From: Parvularcula sp. BBD 1991-13 | GTDB taxonomy: Bacteria > Pseudomonadota > Alphaproteobacteria > Caulobacterales > Parvularculaceae | Direction of reading: 5' to 3' | NCBI GenBank assembly: GCA_001657385.1 | Contig: LYSZ01000009.1 | Location: forward strand, 78,135-142,134 | Length of the DNA stretch: 64,000 nucleotides | Part shown: piece by piece, positions 24,910 to 34,718 of the stretch | Numbering within the stretch: position 1 is the first letter of the stretch | Layout: every line of letters starts with the position of its first letter | The notes under the pieces: model-generated | Databases searched by the model: none | Told to the model about the DNA's origin: nothing | Seen by the model: the letters and a program-made list of their open reading frames with translations, nothing else | Translations under genes and position numbers: made by a program

Positions 24910-26793
24910 TTACGCGGTCTTTTTTTCAGCGATCCAGCGGTCTATACGCCGTTCCAGGATGGCGAGCGGCAGGGCGCCGCTGCCCAGCACGACGTCGTGG
25001 AACGCCTTGATGTCGAACTCGTCGCCCAGCGCCGCTTGCGCCTTCGCCCGGAGATCCAGGATTTTCTGCATGCCGATCTTGTATCCCGTCGCCTGACCGG
25101 GAATGACGATATAGCGCCGCACCTCGGAGCGGATCTGACCTTCGGCGGCGGGCGAATTCGCCGTGAAATAGGCGACCGCTTCCTCCTCGGTCCACTCCTT
25201 GTCGTGCAGGCCGGTGTCGACGACGAGGCGGATCGCGCGCCAGATTTCAGTGGTCAGCCGGCCGAAATCCGAATACGGATCTTCATAGGCGCCCATTTCC
25301 TTGGCCAGGAGTTCGGAGTAAAGCGCCCAACCCTCGACATAGCCGTTGAAAAAGCTCTGCGTCTGGAATTCCGGCACGCCTTCCAGCTCCTGCGCGATCG
25401 AAATCTGCATGTGGTGGCCGGGATTGCCTTCATGGTAGGCGATGACTTCCAGTTGCGGGATCGGCATGGAGCCCATATCGGAGAGGTGCGCGTAGAAGAC
25501 GCCGGGCCGCGAGCCGTCGGGCGCGCCGGGGAAATAATGCTGCGCGCCGCCGTCCTGTTCGCGGAACGCCTCGACGCGCTTGACCACCAGGTCCGCCTTG
25601 GGCAGCAGCCCGAAATAATCCGGCAGACGCTCGTTTATGAATGCGAGGTGATCGCGTGCGGCCTGGAGATAGTCCTCGCGGCCTTCATCCGTGTCGGGAT
25701 AGTAAAATTCCTCTCCCTCGCGCATGTGAACGAAAAACGCCTCCAGGGAGCCGTCGAAACCGACGCGCTCCTTCACGTCCTCCATTTCGGCGCGGATGCG
25801 CGCCACTTCCGCGAGGCCGAATGCGTGCACTTCCCCGGGCGTCATGTCGGTCGTGGTCTGGTTGGCGATGCGCTCGGCGTAGTAATCGCGCCCCTGCGGC
25901 AGCTTCCACACGCCGGTCGCAACCTCGTCCGCATTCGGCATGTCTTCCTCCATCCAGGCGATCAGCGCCTCGTAGGAAGGCTCGAAAGAAGACGTCAGCG
26001 CCGCCTCGGCCGCGGCGCGCAGCGCGTCCGCGCGCGCATCGTCGATCGCGCCGCCTTCGACCAGGGCGTCGATCTTGGCGTTGGCGTCGGCCCACAGGGG
26101 CGACGCGCCCTCGCCGCCGAACGGCGCGCCGGACAGAAGCTTGCGGCATTCGTCGATCACCGCCTCGAAGGCGAATTTCGGCGGCCGCACGCCCTCGCTC
26201 GCGCCCAGCTTCGAGCGCTCGACCAGTTGATCGATCAGCCGCGAGACGCCCCCGATCCGCGCGATATACGCCTCCATGTCGGAGACGTCGTCGACGCGGT
26301 GAAAATTGATCATGAAGTTGGGCAGGAACGAATGGGCGCCGGACATCTGGTTAAAGACGAATTCCCGGCGGCGATACGGGGCTTCGGCCTCCGCCTGCTG
26401 AAGATTGTAAACCCAGATGTCGTATGACAGCTGCGCCGCGGGGGTCAGCAGGTCGTAGTCGAAGTTTTCCCGCAGGTCCGCCACGGTCTTGCGGCGCCAT
26501 TCGAGCTGCACGTCCTCGGCGGCTTCCGATCCGTCGTCGATCTTGTCGTAATCATCCTTGCGCCCGAGCTGGGTCTTGAGGATCGGAGAAAAGTCGAGTT
26601 CTTCTTCATACTTGGCCGCGAACCATTTGTTGAGGCGCGCGGTTTCGGCCGCGACCGCTTCGGCGTCCGGCGCGGCCCGCTCCTCGCCCGCCGGGCCGGA
26701 CCGCGCCGGCGCGTCGCCGCCCTGTCCGCAGGAGGAAAGCAAGGCGGTCCCCAACAGGGTTCCCATCAGGGCGGCGAGTAGGCGTGCGCGCAT
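24910..26793 (-). CDS. DUF885 family metallopeptidase-like lipoprotein
   Basis: 627 residues from the ATG at 26793 (aaggag upstream). Lipobox LSSC puts the lipidated cysteine at residue 22. The family's zinc-site-like motif HEGNPGHH lies near residue 452, with FFNGYVEGWALYSE following, as in DUF885 proteins related to M32/M3-type peptidases. It probably hydrolyses peptides at the envelope; the substrate is unproven. Such lipoproteins are numerous in Caulobacterales-like genomes. It is transcribed separately from the acyl-CoA dehydrogenase upstream because a terminator intervenes. Confidence 0.9.
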   Translation of the reverse strand: MRARLLAALMGTLLGTALLSSCGQGGDAPARSGPAGEERAAPDAEAVAAETARLNKWFAAKYEEELDFSPILKTQLGRKDDYDKIDDGSEAAEDVQLEWRRKTVADLRENFDYDLLTPAAQLSYDIWVYNLQQAEAEAPYRRREFVFNQMSGAHSFLPNFMINFHRVDDVSDMEAYIARIGGVSRLIDQLVERSKLGASEGVRPPKFAFEAVIDECRKLLSGAPFGGEGASPLWADANAKIDALVEGGAIDDARADALRAAAEAALTSSFEPSYEALIAWMEEDMPNADEVATGVWKLPQGRDYYAERIANQTTTDMTPGEVHAFGLAEVARIRAEMEDVKERVGFDGSLEAFFVHMREGEEFYYPDTDEGREDYLQAARDHLAFINERLPDYFGLLPKADLVVKRVEAFREQDGGAQHYFPGAPDGSRPGVFYAHLSDMGSMPIPQLEVIAYHEGNPGHHMQISIAQELEGVPEFQTQSFFNGYVEGWALYSELLAKEMGAYEDPYSDFGRLTTEIWRAIRLVVDTGLHDKEWTEEEAVAYFTANSPAAEGQIRSEVRRYIVIPGQATGYKIGMQKILDLRAKAQAALGDEFDIKAFHDVVLGSGALPLAILERRIDRWIAEKKTA

Positions 26794-26877
26794 TCGAAAA
26801 GCTCCTTGATTGTCGCATCGTTCGCGAATTCGGCGGCAACCTAGCCGACTTCGCGGTCCATGCAAAATCCGGCTGCG

Positions 26878-26909
26878 AAAAAAGCGGCGCCCGGAAGGAA
26901 CGCCGCTTT
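26878..26909 (-). terminator. rho-independent terminator of acyl-CoA dehydrogenase gene
   Basis: A 9-base-pair stem aaagcggcg (26881-26889 with 26901-26909) and an 11-base loop. Read on the minus strand it runs into six T residues (26883-26878). It is 36 bases beyond the stop at 26945. Confidence 0.88.
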
Positions 26910-26944
26910 ATCCGCCGCCGTCAGCCTTGAAGCGCGGGAAGCGC

Positions 26945-28735
26945 CTAGAACGCCTCCGCCGGCAGCGCCATCATGGAGTCGGCGCCGGCTTTGAGCTTGG
27001 CGAGATGGGCCTTGACGTCAGGCAGGATGCGCTCAAGGAAATAGCGCCCCGTGATCAGTTTGTTGGCGAAGAAATCGTCCGCATCGCCCGCCGCCTTGCG
27101 CTCCAGCGCGGCCTTGGCGAGCTGCGCCCAGCCATGCGCGAGGCACAGAAGCGCGACCATGTGCAGATAGTCCATCGAGCCCGCGCCGGCGTTGTCCGGG
27201 TTCTGCATCGCGTTCGCCATGAACCACTGCGTCGCCTCCTGAACATCGGCCTTGGCAGCGTCGAGGCCGTCGAGGTAAGGCTTCAGCTCCTCATTACCCT
27301 GATTGTCGTTCACGAAGGCGTCGATTTCGGCGAAGAACGCCATGATCGCCCGGCCGCCGTCCTTGGGCAGCTTGCGGCCCACGAGATCGAGCGCCTGGAC
27401 GCCGTTGGTGCCTTCGTAGATCATGGCGATGCGGGCGTCGCGCACGAATTGCTCCAGCCCCCATTCGGCGGTGTAGCCGGACCCGCCAAGCACCTGCTGC
27501 GCGGTCGAGGCGTGCCAGAAGCCTTTCTCCGTGAGGTAGGCTTTCAGGACCGGCGTCATCAGGCCGAGAATGTCGTCCGCCCGCACGCGGGTTTCCTCGT
27601 CCTCGGACTTGTGATGCATGTCGGCCTGGAGGGCGGACCAGTACATCCAGGCGCGTCCGCCCTCGATCGTCGCGCGCTGATCCATCAGCATGCGGCGCAC
27701 GTCCGGATGGACGATGATCGGGTCCGCCGCCTTGTCGGGCGCCTTCGGACCGGTCAGGGACCGGCCCTGGACGCGGTCGCGGGCGAATTCGGAAGCGTTC
27801 TGATAAGCGACCTCGGAAATCGCCAGCCCCTGCACCGCAACGCCGAGGCGCGCCTCGTTCATCATCGTGAACATCGCCTTGAGGCCCTTGTTCTCCTCGC
27901 CGATGAGCCAGCCCGTCGCCTCATCGTAATTCATGACGCAGGTGGCGTTGCCGTGGATTCCCATCTTGCTTTCAAGGCCGCCGCACTGGACCCCGTTGCG
28001 CGCGCCGAGAGAGCCGTCTTCATTGACGAGGAATTTCGGCGCGACAAAAAGCGAAATGCCCTTCACGCCCTCCGGCGCGCCCTCGATCCGCGCCAGGACG
28101 AGATGGATGATGTTGTCGGTCAGATCGTGTTCGCCGGCGGAGATCCAGATCTTCTGTCCGGAAATTTTGTAGGAGCCGTCCGGCTGCGGAACGGCCTTGG
28201 TCCGCAACAGCCCCAGATCCGTGCCGCAATGGGGCTCGGTCAGGTTCATCGTGCCGCCCCATTCGCCGGTGACCATCTTCGGCAGGTAGGTCTGTTTCTG
28301 GGCGTCGTCGCCATGGGCGTGGATCGCCAGCGCCGCGCCCATGGCGAGGCCGGGATACATGCCGAACGCCATATTGGCGCTCGAAACCATCTCGTTGACG
28401 GCGATCGAGAGAATGTAGGGAAGACCCTGCCCGCCATAGGCCGGATCGAAGGAGAGCCCCTGCCAGCCGCCCTCGGAGAAGGTCTTGTAGGCGTCCTTGA
28501 ACCCGGTCGGCGTCGTCACGGAGGCGTCGTCATGGCGGGTGCAGCCTTCCTCGTCGCCGATATGATTGAGCGGGTGCAGGACGTTGGCGGCGAGCTTGGC
28601 GCCCTCCTCCAGAATCGCCTCGACGACATCGTCCGTCGCTTCCGAAAAACCCGGCAGGTTTGAATATTTCGATATCTGCAAGACGTCGTTGAGGACGAAT
28701 TGCATGTCTTTTACGGGGGCGGCGTAAGTCGTCAT
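26945..28735 (-). CDS. acyl-CoA dehydrogenase, long DmdC/FadE-like type
   Basis: FAD enzyme forming trans-2-enoyl-CoA. 596 residues, longer than the usual 380, with the C-terminal extension of the subgroup annotated as DmdC (3-methylmercaptopropionyl-CoA dehydrogenase) or fatty acyl-CoA dehydrogenase. Visible motifs are GGTMNLTEPHCGTDLG, KIWISAGEHDL and the helical core VLGGSGYTAEWGLEQFVRDARI with YEGTNGVQALDLVGRKL. The true start is the ATG at 28735 (MTTYAAPVKDM, ggagaag upstream); the open frame extends much further upstream without coding character. DMSP demethylation and ordinary beta-oxidation cannot be told apart here. Confidence 0.92.
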   Translation of the reverse strand: MTTYAAPVKDMQFVLNDVLQISKYSNLPGFSEATDDVVEAILEEGAKLAANVLHPLNHIGDEEGCTRHDDASVTTPTGFKDAYKTFSEGGWQGLSFDPAYGGQGLPYILSIAVNEMVSSANMAFGMYPGLAMGAALAIHAHGDDAQKQTYLPKMVTGEWGGTMNLTEPHCGTDLGLLRTKAVPQPDGSYKISGQKIWISAGEHDLTDNIIHLVLARIEGAPEGVKGISLFVAPKFLVNEDGSLGARNGVQCGGLESKMGIHGNATCVMNYDEATGWLIGEENKGLKAMFTMMNEARLGVAVQGLAISEVAYQNASEFARDRVQGRSLTGPKAPDKAADPIIVHPDVRRMLMDQRATIEGGRAWMYWSALQADMHHKSEDEETRVRADDILGLMTPVLKAYLTEKGFWHASTAQQVLGGSGYTAEWGLEQFVRDARIAMIYEGTNGVQALDLVGRKLPKDGGRAIMAFFAEIDAFVNDNQGNEELKPYLDGLDAAKADVQEATQWFMANAMQNPDNAGAGSMDYLHMVALLCLAHGWAQLAKAALERKAAGDADDFFANKLITGRYFLERILPDVKAHLAKLKAGADSMMALPAEAF

Positions 28736-29129
28736 GTCAGGTCTTCTCCACCATTCGATCGATAATCCAAGGCACAACCTATCGCGCTCCAAGGGCCGGC
28801 GAAAGCGCAGAACGCAGCCGGCGCGCTGATACACGCGGTCGCGGCGTCCCCGGCCCACCCGAACCGCCCCAGCCCCGAACTGCCGGCGCGCGATCGCGGG
28901 CGCGCACGAAACGCTGGGTCGCCCAAGGCGAATCGGCCTTAACATCGTCAAGGGCGAAAATGTCGGGTGACGCCGGGCCGTCAGGGGAAAAATCGTTAAC
29001 GTTTGGTGTTTGCGCCCTCCCCGAAGCAGCTTAACGAATTGTCGCTCAACTGCGCGTTGTTCGTAGAAGCGCGAAACCATCAAGGCGGGGGCGGCGCGCG
29101 CCCGCCGGCAATAAGAGGCGGTGGAAGCC
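28736..29129. other. divergent intergenic region, acyl-CoA dehydrogenase / PodJ-like gene
   Basis: 394 bases containing the promoters of two divergent genes. The part from about 28930 to 29050 is relatively AT-rich and has three ttaac elements (28939, 28996, 29031). None pairs into a full ttaa-N7-ttaa CtrA site. No RNA gene or other structure was recognised. Confidence 0.5.
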
Positions 29130-32100
29130 ATGAAGTCGAGCGCCCCATGGAGCGTGAAGGGGATCGAGCGCGATGCGCGCGAGACGGCCAAGGAAGCGGC
29201 CAGACGCCAGGGCATGACCGTTGGCGAATGGCTCAATCAGATGATCTATACCGCAGGCGATCCGGAAGCGTCCGACGGCGAGATCGAGGGCCTGAAACTG
29301 CGCGATCTCGTCACCGCCATCGAACATCTGCACAAACGGCTGGCCGACGCCGACGCGAAAAGCGGCGAGGCGCTCAACGACCTGACGCGTCAATTCGGCG
29401 GCGTGGTCGAGCGGCTGCAGCGGCTTGAACGGATCAAGCCGGCGGACGGAGGTCAGACGCAGGGCGGAGACTACGACGCCCTCGCGGCGCGGCTGACGAA
29501 ACTGGAGGAAAAAGGCGGCGACCGCCAGCGCGTCGCGGCGCTGCAGGCGCTGGAGAAAGCGGTCGGCCAGGTGGCGGTGCAGTTCAACACCGCGCATCAG
29601 GAATCGCTTCGCCGCCTCGACGCGACCGAACAGCAGATGCAGCAGCTCGGCGAACGCATCGACAGTCTCGGCGAAACGCGGCCTGCGGGCGCCGGCCCGG
29701 ACAATACCGGGGCCCTGCTCACGGCGGTCGAAGGGCTCAGCAAGCGGGTCGCGCGCGCCGAGGCCGTCGCCGAGGAAGCGGCGAAGCTCCGCGAGGATGC
29801 AATGGCGGCGGCCGATCCGGACTTCGTCGAGCGCACCGGCGAACGCCTGCGCGTCCTGGGCGACGAGATCAAGCGCGGCGGCGACCAGATCCGCAGTCTC
29901 GAAACCGCGTTGGCGAAGATCGGCGATCAGATCGAGGCGGCGGAAAAGCGCAGCGCCGACGGCGTACAGAAAGTAACGGAGACCATCGCCGAATTGCGCC
30001 GCAGCTTCACCGCCGGAGAAGGCGCGCAGGACGCGGGGGGTCGCGCGGAGCCGGACCACGCAACCATTGTTGAAATCGCCGTCGCCGCGGCCCGGCAAAC
30101 CACCGAATCGCATATCGGCGATCTGCAAAGCGCCGTGCGCGAGGTTGCGAGCCGGCTGGAGCGCGGCGCCGCCGCGGCCCCGGCATATGACGCCCGACCC
30201 GAGCACGCTCTGGCGGAAGACCATGGAGAAGACGCCGCTCCGGAAGACGCAACGCCGCAAGGCGCCCCGGAAGAGACCGCCTGGCCGGAAAGCGTTCTGC
30301 GCGACGGCGCGCGGGAAAGCGACGACGACGATGCAGGCGTCATCGATCCGTTCAGTTTTTCCGAAGCCGAGTTCGACGACCTCGCCGGCGAGCCGGACAA
30401 AAGCGAAGCCGCCGGCAAATCGTTTGACGATTTCGCCTTCGATCTCGACGATGACGACGCCGACCGCGCGTCAGGCGAGATCGCGGCCGACAAGAACGAG
30501 GACGGCGCGCAAGCGAGCGACGCCGACGACCCGATGGCGGAAATCGCCGAACCGGGCGCGGCCATGGAAGCGCCGGGCGATGCGGACGCGGCCCCGCGCG
30601 AGGATCGTCCCGAAGACCGCTCCGAAGACCGCCTGGAGGACCGCTACGACGACCTTGACGACATTCTCGCCGATCTTGATTCTGCGGAGTCCCGCGGCGA
30701 CCGCCGCGCCGAGGACGAAGATGCGACGCGTCGCGCGGCGACCCGCGCTTTTGCGGCGCCGCAGCCGGCGACGCTGTCGCAGCGCCTGCAGGGCGGGTCG
30801 GACGCCGACGGCGCTGAAATCGACCCATCCGGCGGCGCGCGGGAAGGCCAGCCGCGCCCGACGCGGCGGAACCTGACGGCGAAGCAAAAGGCCATCCTCG
30901 CCGCCCGGGCGCGCCAGAAACGCAAGGCGGCCGGACAGGCCGTCAAGACGAAACCGGCCACCGTCAAAGGGTCGCTGCATATGGACGATGCGTCCGGGGA
31001 CGGTTTCGGCGGCCAGGACGCAAGGGCGTTCCGCGCGCCCGGCGAAAGCGCCGCCGAGCGCGATCTTCTCGCCCGGGAAGACGATCCGTCATCGGACGAC
31101 GCCGGCGGCGGATTCGGCGCCTCGGCGATAAAATGGATGAAGGCGCGGGTTTCCCGAGGCGGGGAGCGCGGCAAATCGGAACAGTCCGAACGCGGCGCCC
31201 GGGCGCCGGCCGGCGGCGCATACGCCCGCGACAGCGCATATGGCCGCGACGGCGGCGAAGAGGATTTCGACAGCGAGGAAAGCGGCGAGCGCAGCCGCGC
31301 GCAGCCGGCTTTCGCCGCCCTGAAAGGCGCCCCCAGCGCGCGCCCGCTCACGCTCGCCCTGGGCGGCGCCACCCTGCTCGCGCTCGGGGCGCTGTTCTTT
31401 CTGGTCAAGGATGTCTTCTTCAAGCCCGACGCTGATGCGCCGGCGCCAGCCGTCGCCGCCGCGCCCGCCGCGCGCCCAACGCCGCAACAGGCCCCGCGAG
31501 AGACGGCCCGACAGGGCGCGCAGGACGACGCGGATGCGTCGGCGTCGACCCAAACCGCATCCGGCCTGGACGCGCCCGCCGCCGGCGCAAGCGCGGACGG
31601 CGACAGCGTGATCAGCCCGCGGACGCTTTACATGGAAAGTATTTCCGCCCTCAACGCCGCAGACTCGCCGGAAGCCGCGGCCGCGGCGATCGCCAAGCTT
31701 GAGGAAGCCGCGGCGCTCGGCCATCCGCCGGCGCAGCTTCAGCTCGGCGAACTCTACAAGACGGGCCAGGGCGTCGAGCAGGATCTGGGGCAGGCGCGGA
31801 TCTGGTTTCGTCGCTCCGCCAACGGCGGCAACGTCCTCGCCATGCACCGCATCGGCGTGATGACCGCGCGCGGCGACGGCGGACCGGCGGACCCGCAGGC
31901 CGCGGTCACCTGGTTCGAGCGCGCCGCCAATCGCGGCCTCGTCGATTCGCAATACAATCTCGGCGCTATTTTCCACCCGACGGAGACCGGCGGCGCCGGC
32001 GTCCAGGACGCGGGCGAGGCGTATTACTGGTATTCGCTGGCGTCGCGGAACGGGGACGCACAGGCCGAACCGCTCGCCGCCGGCGTCTCGGGCGCGCTCA

Positions 32101-32195
32101 GCGCCGCGGAGCGTCAGGAAATCGACCGCCGGGTGACGTCCTGGAAAGCCGAGGAGCCCGACCCGGTCGCCAACGAAGTCGCGCCGACGGGATAA
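29130..32195 (+). CDS. PodJ-like polarity/localisation protein with Sel1 repeats
   Basis: 1021 residues. It opens with SAPWSVKGIERDARETAKEAARRQGMTVGEWLNQMI, a conserved N-terminus of alphaproteobacterial PodJ-like proteins. Then come coiled coils (about residues 60-300), an acidic disordered region with EDR-type 4-residue repeats (about 490-510), a basic patch, a single membrane segment (about 737-760), a Pro/Ala linker, and three to four Sel1 repeats outside the membrane (about 850-985). In Caulobacter, PodJ organises the new cell pole. The peptidoglycan-binding end of full PodJ is missing. A GTG at 29121 is an alternative start. It is probably monocistronic. Confidence 0.8.
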   Translation: MKSSAPWSVKGIERDARETAKEAARRQGMTVGEWLNQMIYTAGDPEASDGEIEGLKLRDLVTAIEHLHKRLADADAKSGEALNDLTRQFGGVVERLQRLERIKPADGGQTQGGDYDALAARLTKLEEKGGDRQRVAALQALEKAVGQVAVQFNTAHQESLRRLDATEQQMQQLGERIDSLGETRPAGAGPDNTGALLTAVEGLSKRVARAEAVAEEAAKLREDAMAAADPDFVERTGERLRVLGDEIKRGGDQIRSLETALAKIGDQIEAAEKRSADGVQKVTETIAELRRSFTAGEGAQDAGGRAEPDHATIVEIAVAAARQTTESHIGDLQSAVREVASRLERGAAAAPAYDARPEHALAEDHGEDAAPEDATPQGAPEETAWPESVLRDGARESDDDDAGVIDPFSFSEAEFDDLAGEPDKSEAAGKSFDDFAFDLDDDDADRASGEIAADKNEDGAQASDADDPMAEIAEPGAAMEAPGDADAAPREDRPEDRSEDRLEDRYDDLDDILADLDSAESRGDRRAEDEDATRRAATRAFAAPQPATLSQRLQGGSDADGAEIDPSGGAREGQPRPTRRNLTAKQKAILAARARQKRKAAGQAVKTKPATVKGSLHMDDASGDGFGGQDARAFRAPGESAAERDLLAREDDPSSDDAGGGFGASAIKWMKARVSRGGERGKSEQSERGARAPAGGAYARDSAYGRDGGEEDFDSEESGERSRAQPAFAALKGAPSARPLTLALGGATLLALGALFFLVKDVFFKPDADAPAPAVAAAPAARPTPQQAPRETARQGAQDDADASASTQTASGLDAPAAGASADGDSVISPRTLYMESISALNAADSPEAAAAAIAKLEEAAALGHPPAQLQLGELYKTGQGVEQDLGQARIWFRRSANGGNVLAMHRIGVMTARGDGGPADPQAAVTWFERAANRGLVDSQYNLGAIFHPTETGGAGVQDAGEAYYWYSLASRNGDAQAEPLAAGVSGALSAAERQEIDRRVTSWKAEEPDPVANEVAPTG

Positions 32196-32348
32196 CCGGA
32201 AGGGACCGGCGTCCCGATCCGGCGCCGCCGCCAAGCAACACGGCGCCGCGGGGGGATAGCACCGCCTTGCGCTTGATTGCGGGCGCAGATAACCAGATAC
32301 GCAATTGTTCTGTTTTTCCGGTCGTTCCGTTTTTCCGGCGTAGTCCTG

Positions 32349-33263
32349 ATGCAACTCTATCTCCCCATCGCGGAGATGCCCGTCGACCCCCTGGTGGTTA
32401 TCTTCATGGGCGCGGCCGTCGGTTTCCTGTCCGGCATGTTCGGCGTCGGCGGCGGCTTCCTCATGACCCCGCTGCTGATTTTCTACGGCATCCCGCCCGC
32501 CGTCGCGGTCGGCACGGAAGCCTCGCAGATCGTCGCCTCGTCCGTGTCCGGCGTGCTCGCGCATCTGAAGCGCAAGACCGTGGACTTTCACATGGGCGGC
32601 TTTCTCGTCCTCGGCGGCGGCGTCGGCGCCGCGGTCGGTATCGCGATTTTCCGTCATCTGCGCGCGGCCGGCCAGGTGGAGATCCTGATCTCGCTTTCCT
32701 ATGTGGCGTTTCTGTCCGTGGTCGGCGGATTGATGCTGGTGGAAAGCGCGCGCGCCCTGCTGCGCTCGCCGGAGGACAAGCCGAAGCGGCGCAAGCGGCG
32801 CAGCGTCGCCTGGATGGCGGCGATGCCGTTTGCGATGCGGTTCCGGCGGTCGCAGCTTTACATCAGTCCGATCCCGCCGATCTTTCTCGGCTTCTGCGTC
32901 GGCGTGCTCGCCGCGATCATGGGCGTCGGCGGCGGCTTCATCATGGTGCCGGCGATGCTCTATATCCTTAACATGCCGACCAACGTGGTGGTCGGCACGT
33001 CCCTGTTCCAGATCATTTTCGTCACCGCCATCGCAACGGTGCTGCACGCGGCGGCGAACCAGACCGTCGACGTCATCCTCGCCCTGCTGCTGCTGACCGG
33101 CGGCGTCGTCGGCGCCCAGATCGGCGCGCGCGTCGGCGTTCGCCTGCGCGGCGAGCAGTTGCGCGCGCTCCTGGCGCTGATCGTGCTGGCGGTCTGCGCC
33201 CGGCTCATGATGGACCTGACCCTGCCGCCGGAATCGCTGTTCGTGATCGAGGCGGCCCAATGA
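32349..33263 (+). CDS. TauE/SafE (TSUP) family permease
   Basis: 304 residues with about eight membrane helices and two copies of the GMFGVGGGFLMTP / GVGGGFIMVPAM motif, the mark of the TSUP family that exports or imports sulfur-containing or small organic anions. The basic loop KPKRRKRRS separates the halves. The ATG at 32349 is chosen because it starts the conserved part; an in-frame start at 32277 is less likely. Its stop overlaps the next gene by 4 bases; the pair TauE-TIGR02186 recurs in Alphaproteobacteria. Confidence 0.92.
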   Translation: MQLYLPIAEMPVDPLVVIFMGAAVGFLSGMFGVGGGFLMTPLLIFYGIPPAVAVGTEASQIVASSVSGVLAHLKRKTVDFHMGGFLVLGGGVGAAVGIAIFRHLRAAGQVEILISLSYVAFLSVVGGLMLVESARALLRSPEDKPKRRKRRSVAWMAAMPFAMRFRRSQLYISPIPPIFLGFCVGVLAAIMGVGGGFIMVPAMLYILNMPTNVVVGTSLFQIIFVTAIATVLHAAANQTVDVILALLLLTGGVVGAQIGARVGVRLRGEQLRALLALIVLAVCARLMMDLTLPPESLFVIEAAQ

Positions 33264-34072
33264 GACGGATCGCCTGCCTCCCCCTCTCTCTCGCCATCGC
33301 CCTGCATGGCGCCGTCGGCGCGACCGCCGCGGCGCAGGATGCGGGCGCGGCCCCCGACATCGCGATCGCCCTCACCGACGAGCGCGTTGACGTCGACACC
33401 GGCTTCACCGGCGCGACGCTGACGCTGTTCGGCGCGGTGTCGGGCGTTGCGGACCCGACGACGGTCGACATTATCGCCATCGTCAGCGGACCGCAGACGC
33501 GGTTCCTGATCCGCAAGCTGGAACAGCGCAACCTGATCTGGACCCCCGGCGCGCCGCGCCGGATCGACAACGCGCCGGGTCTTTACATATCGAGCGCGAC
33601 CCGTCCGATCGGGGATATTGCGCCGCTGCCCGACCAGGCGGCGTTTCGTCTCGGCGCCGATCATCTGACCGTTTCGGTCGCCGCGCCGCGGCCGGAGGGC
33701 GCGAACGCCGAAGGGGACGACGGCGACGCGGCGAGCGAGGATCTCTACCGCAACGCCTTCCTGACCGAGATCGAGGAACTTGGCCTTTACCGGGACGCGG
33801 TGGGCGGGGTCGATTTCAAAAAGGGAGGGCTGTTCGCCGTCAATGTCGACCTGCCGGCGACGACGCCGGTCGGCGAGTATTCGGTGGCGGTTTATCTCTA
33901 CCGGGACGGCCTGCTGCTCGGACAGGACGCGGCCACGCTTTCCGTCAACAAGGTCGGGCTGGAGCGTCAGATCTACGACCTCGCCCATGAACGGCCGGTC
34001 ACCTACGGATTATTGTGCGTTGCAATGTCGCTGATCGCCGGCTGGGCGGCGTCGGTTGCGTTCCGCAAGTAA
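33260..34072 (+). CDS. TIGR02186 family membrane-anchored exported protein
   Basis: 270 residues: signal peptide (about 1-25), a beta-rich external domain (IAIALTDERVDVDTGFTGATLTLFGAV..) and a C-terminal membrane helix (YGLLCVAMSLIAGWAASVAF). The family is of unknown function and typically lies directly after a TauE/SafE permease, as here, overlapping it by 4 bases. This suggests that the two act as one transport unit. Confidence 0.88.
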   Translation: MRRIACLPLSLAIALHGAVGATAAAQDAGAAPDIAIALTDERVDVDTGFTGATLTLFGAVSGVADPTTVDIIAIVSGPQTRFLIRKLEQRNLIWTPGAPRRIDNAPGLYISSATRPIGDIAPLPDQAAFRLGADHLTVSVAAPRPEGANAEGDDGDAASEDLYRNAFLTEIEELGLYRDAVGGVDFKKGGLFAVNVDLPATTPVGEYSVAVYLYRDGLLLGQDAATLSVNKVGLERQIYDLAHERPVTYGLLCVAMSLIAGWAASVAFRK

Positions 34073-34196
34073 CTGGGACAATCTCGCCAGTCCGTAGCGC
34101 GAGGGGGGAGGGGCGCCAATCCGCAACGCCCTGCCTTGCGTAGTTTCGTTTTGCGTACTGAAATGTTCACTGAATAGCGGTTTGACGTTGTAGACC

Positions 34197-34682
34197 ATGG
34201 GCGATGCGAAACAGGAAGAAATGACGCGGCTCGGCCTTCTCGGCCTTGCGCCCTTCATCGCCGGCGCGCTCGCCGTCTGGCTCAGCCCGTGGCTCCTGCC
34301 CGCGCATGTCGCCCTCGATTTTCACCAGATGACGCTCGCCTATGGCGGGATCATCGTCGCTTACATGGCCGGCATGGGCGCGGGCGCGATGTTGGCGCCG
34401 TCACAGAGCGGGCAGCGCAGTTTCCTGCCGGGCATGCTGGCCGCGATCGCCGCCTTTGTCTTCATCCTGCCGCCGGGAACGTTCTTTTTCTCCATCGGCG
34501 CGGCGTGGCGCCATCTCGTGATCGTCCTGTTACTGATTTACCTGCTGCTGCGCGATCTGTCCGCCGTGCGCATGGGGGAGTTTCCGGGCTGGTATGCGCC
34601 CCTGCGCATCCGCCTGACCTTCTGGGCCTGCGCCGCGCTGTTATTGATCGTGGTCCGTCTCTTCCTTTGGGGCTATTATTAA
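34197..34682 (+). CDS. DUF3429 family membrane protein
   Basis: 161 residues with about five membrane helices and the pattern FHQMTLAYGGIIVAYMAGMGAG. DUF3429 proteins have no known function. The start at 34197 lacks a clear ribosome site; the ATG at 34221 is an alternative. It precedes the bile-acid-symporter-like gene by 36 bases. Confidence 0.8.
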   Translation: MGDAKQEEMTRLGLLGLAPFIAGALAVWLSPWLLPAHVALDFHQMTLAYGGIIVAYMAGMGAGAMLAPSQSGQRSFLPGMLAAIAAFVFILPPGTFFFSIGAAWRHLVIVLLLIYLLLRDLSAVRMGEFPGWYAPLRIRLTFWACAALLLIVVRLFLWGYY

Positions 34683-34718
34683 GTCCCTGGCGCGCCAGCG
34701 TCATTGACGGGAGCCCCG

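Noticed and set aside
24559..26427. Long plus-strand open frame of 622 codons
   Set aside because: It lies antisense to the DUF885 gene, is rich in Arg and other GC-driven codons and has no recognisable domain; a shadow of high GC content.
28930..29040. Three ttaac elements as CtrA sites before the PodJ-like gene
   Set aside because: None has a second ttaa at the 7-base spacing that defines a CtrA site; single ttaac words are expected by chance in an AT-richer promoter.
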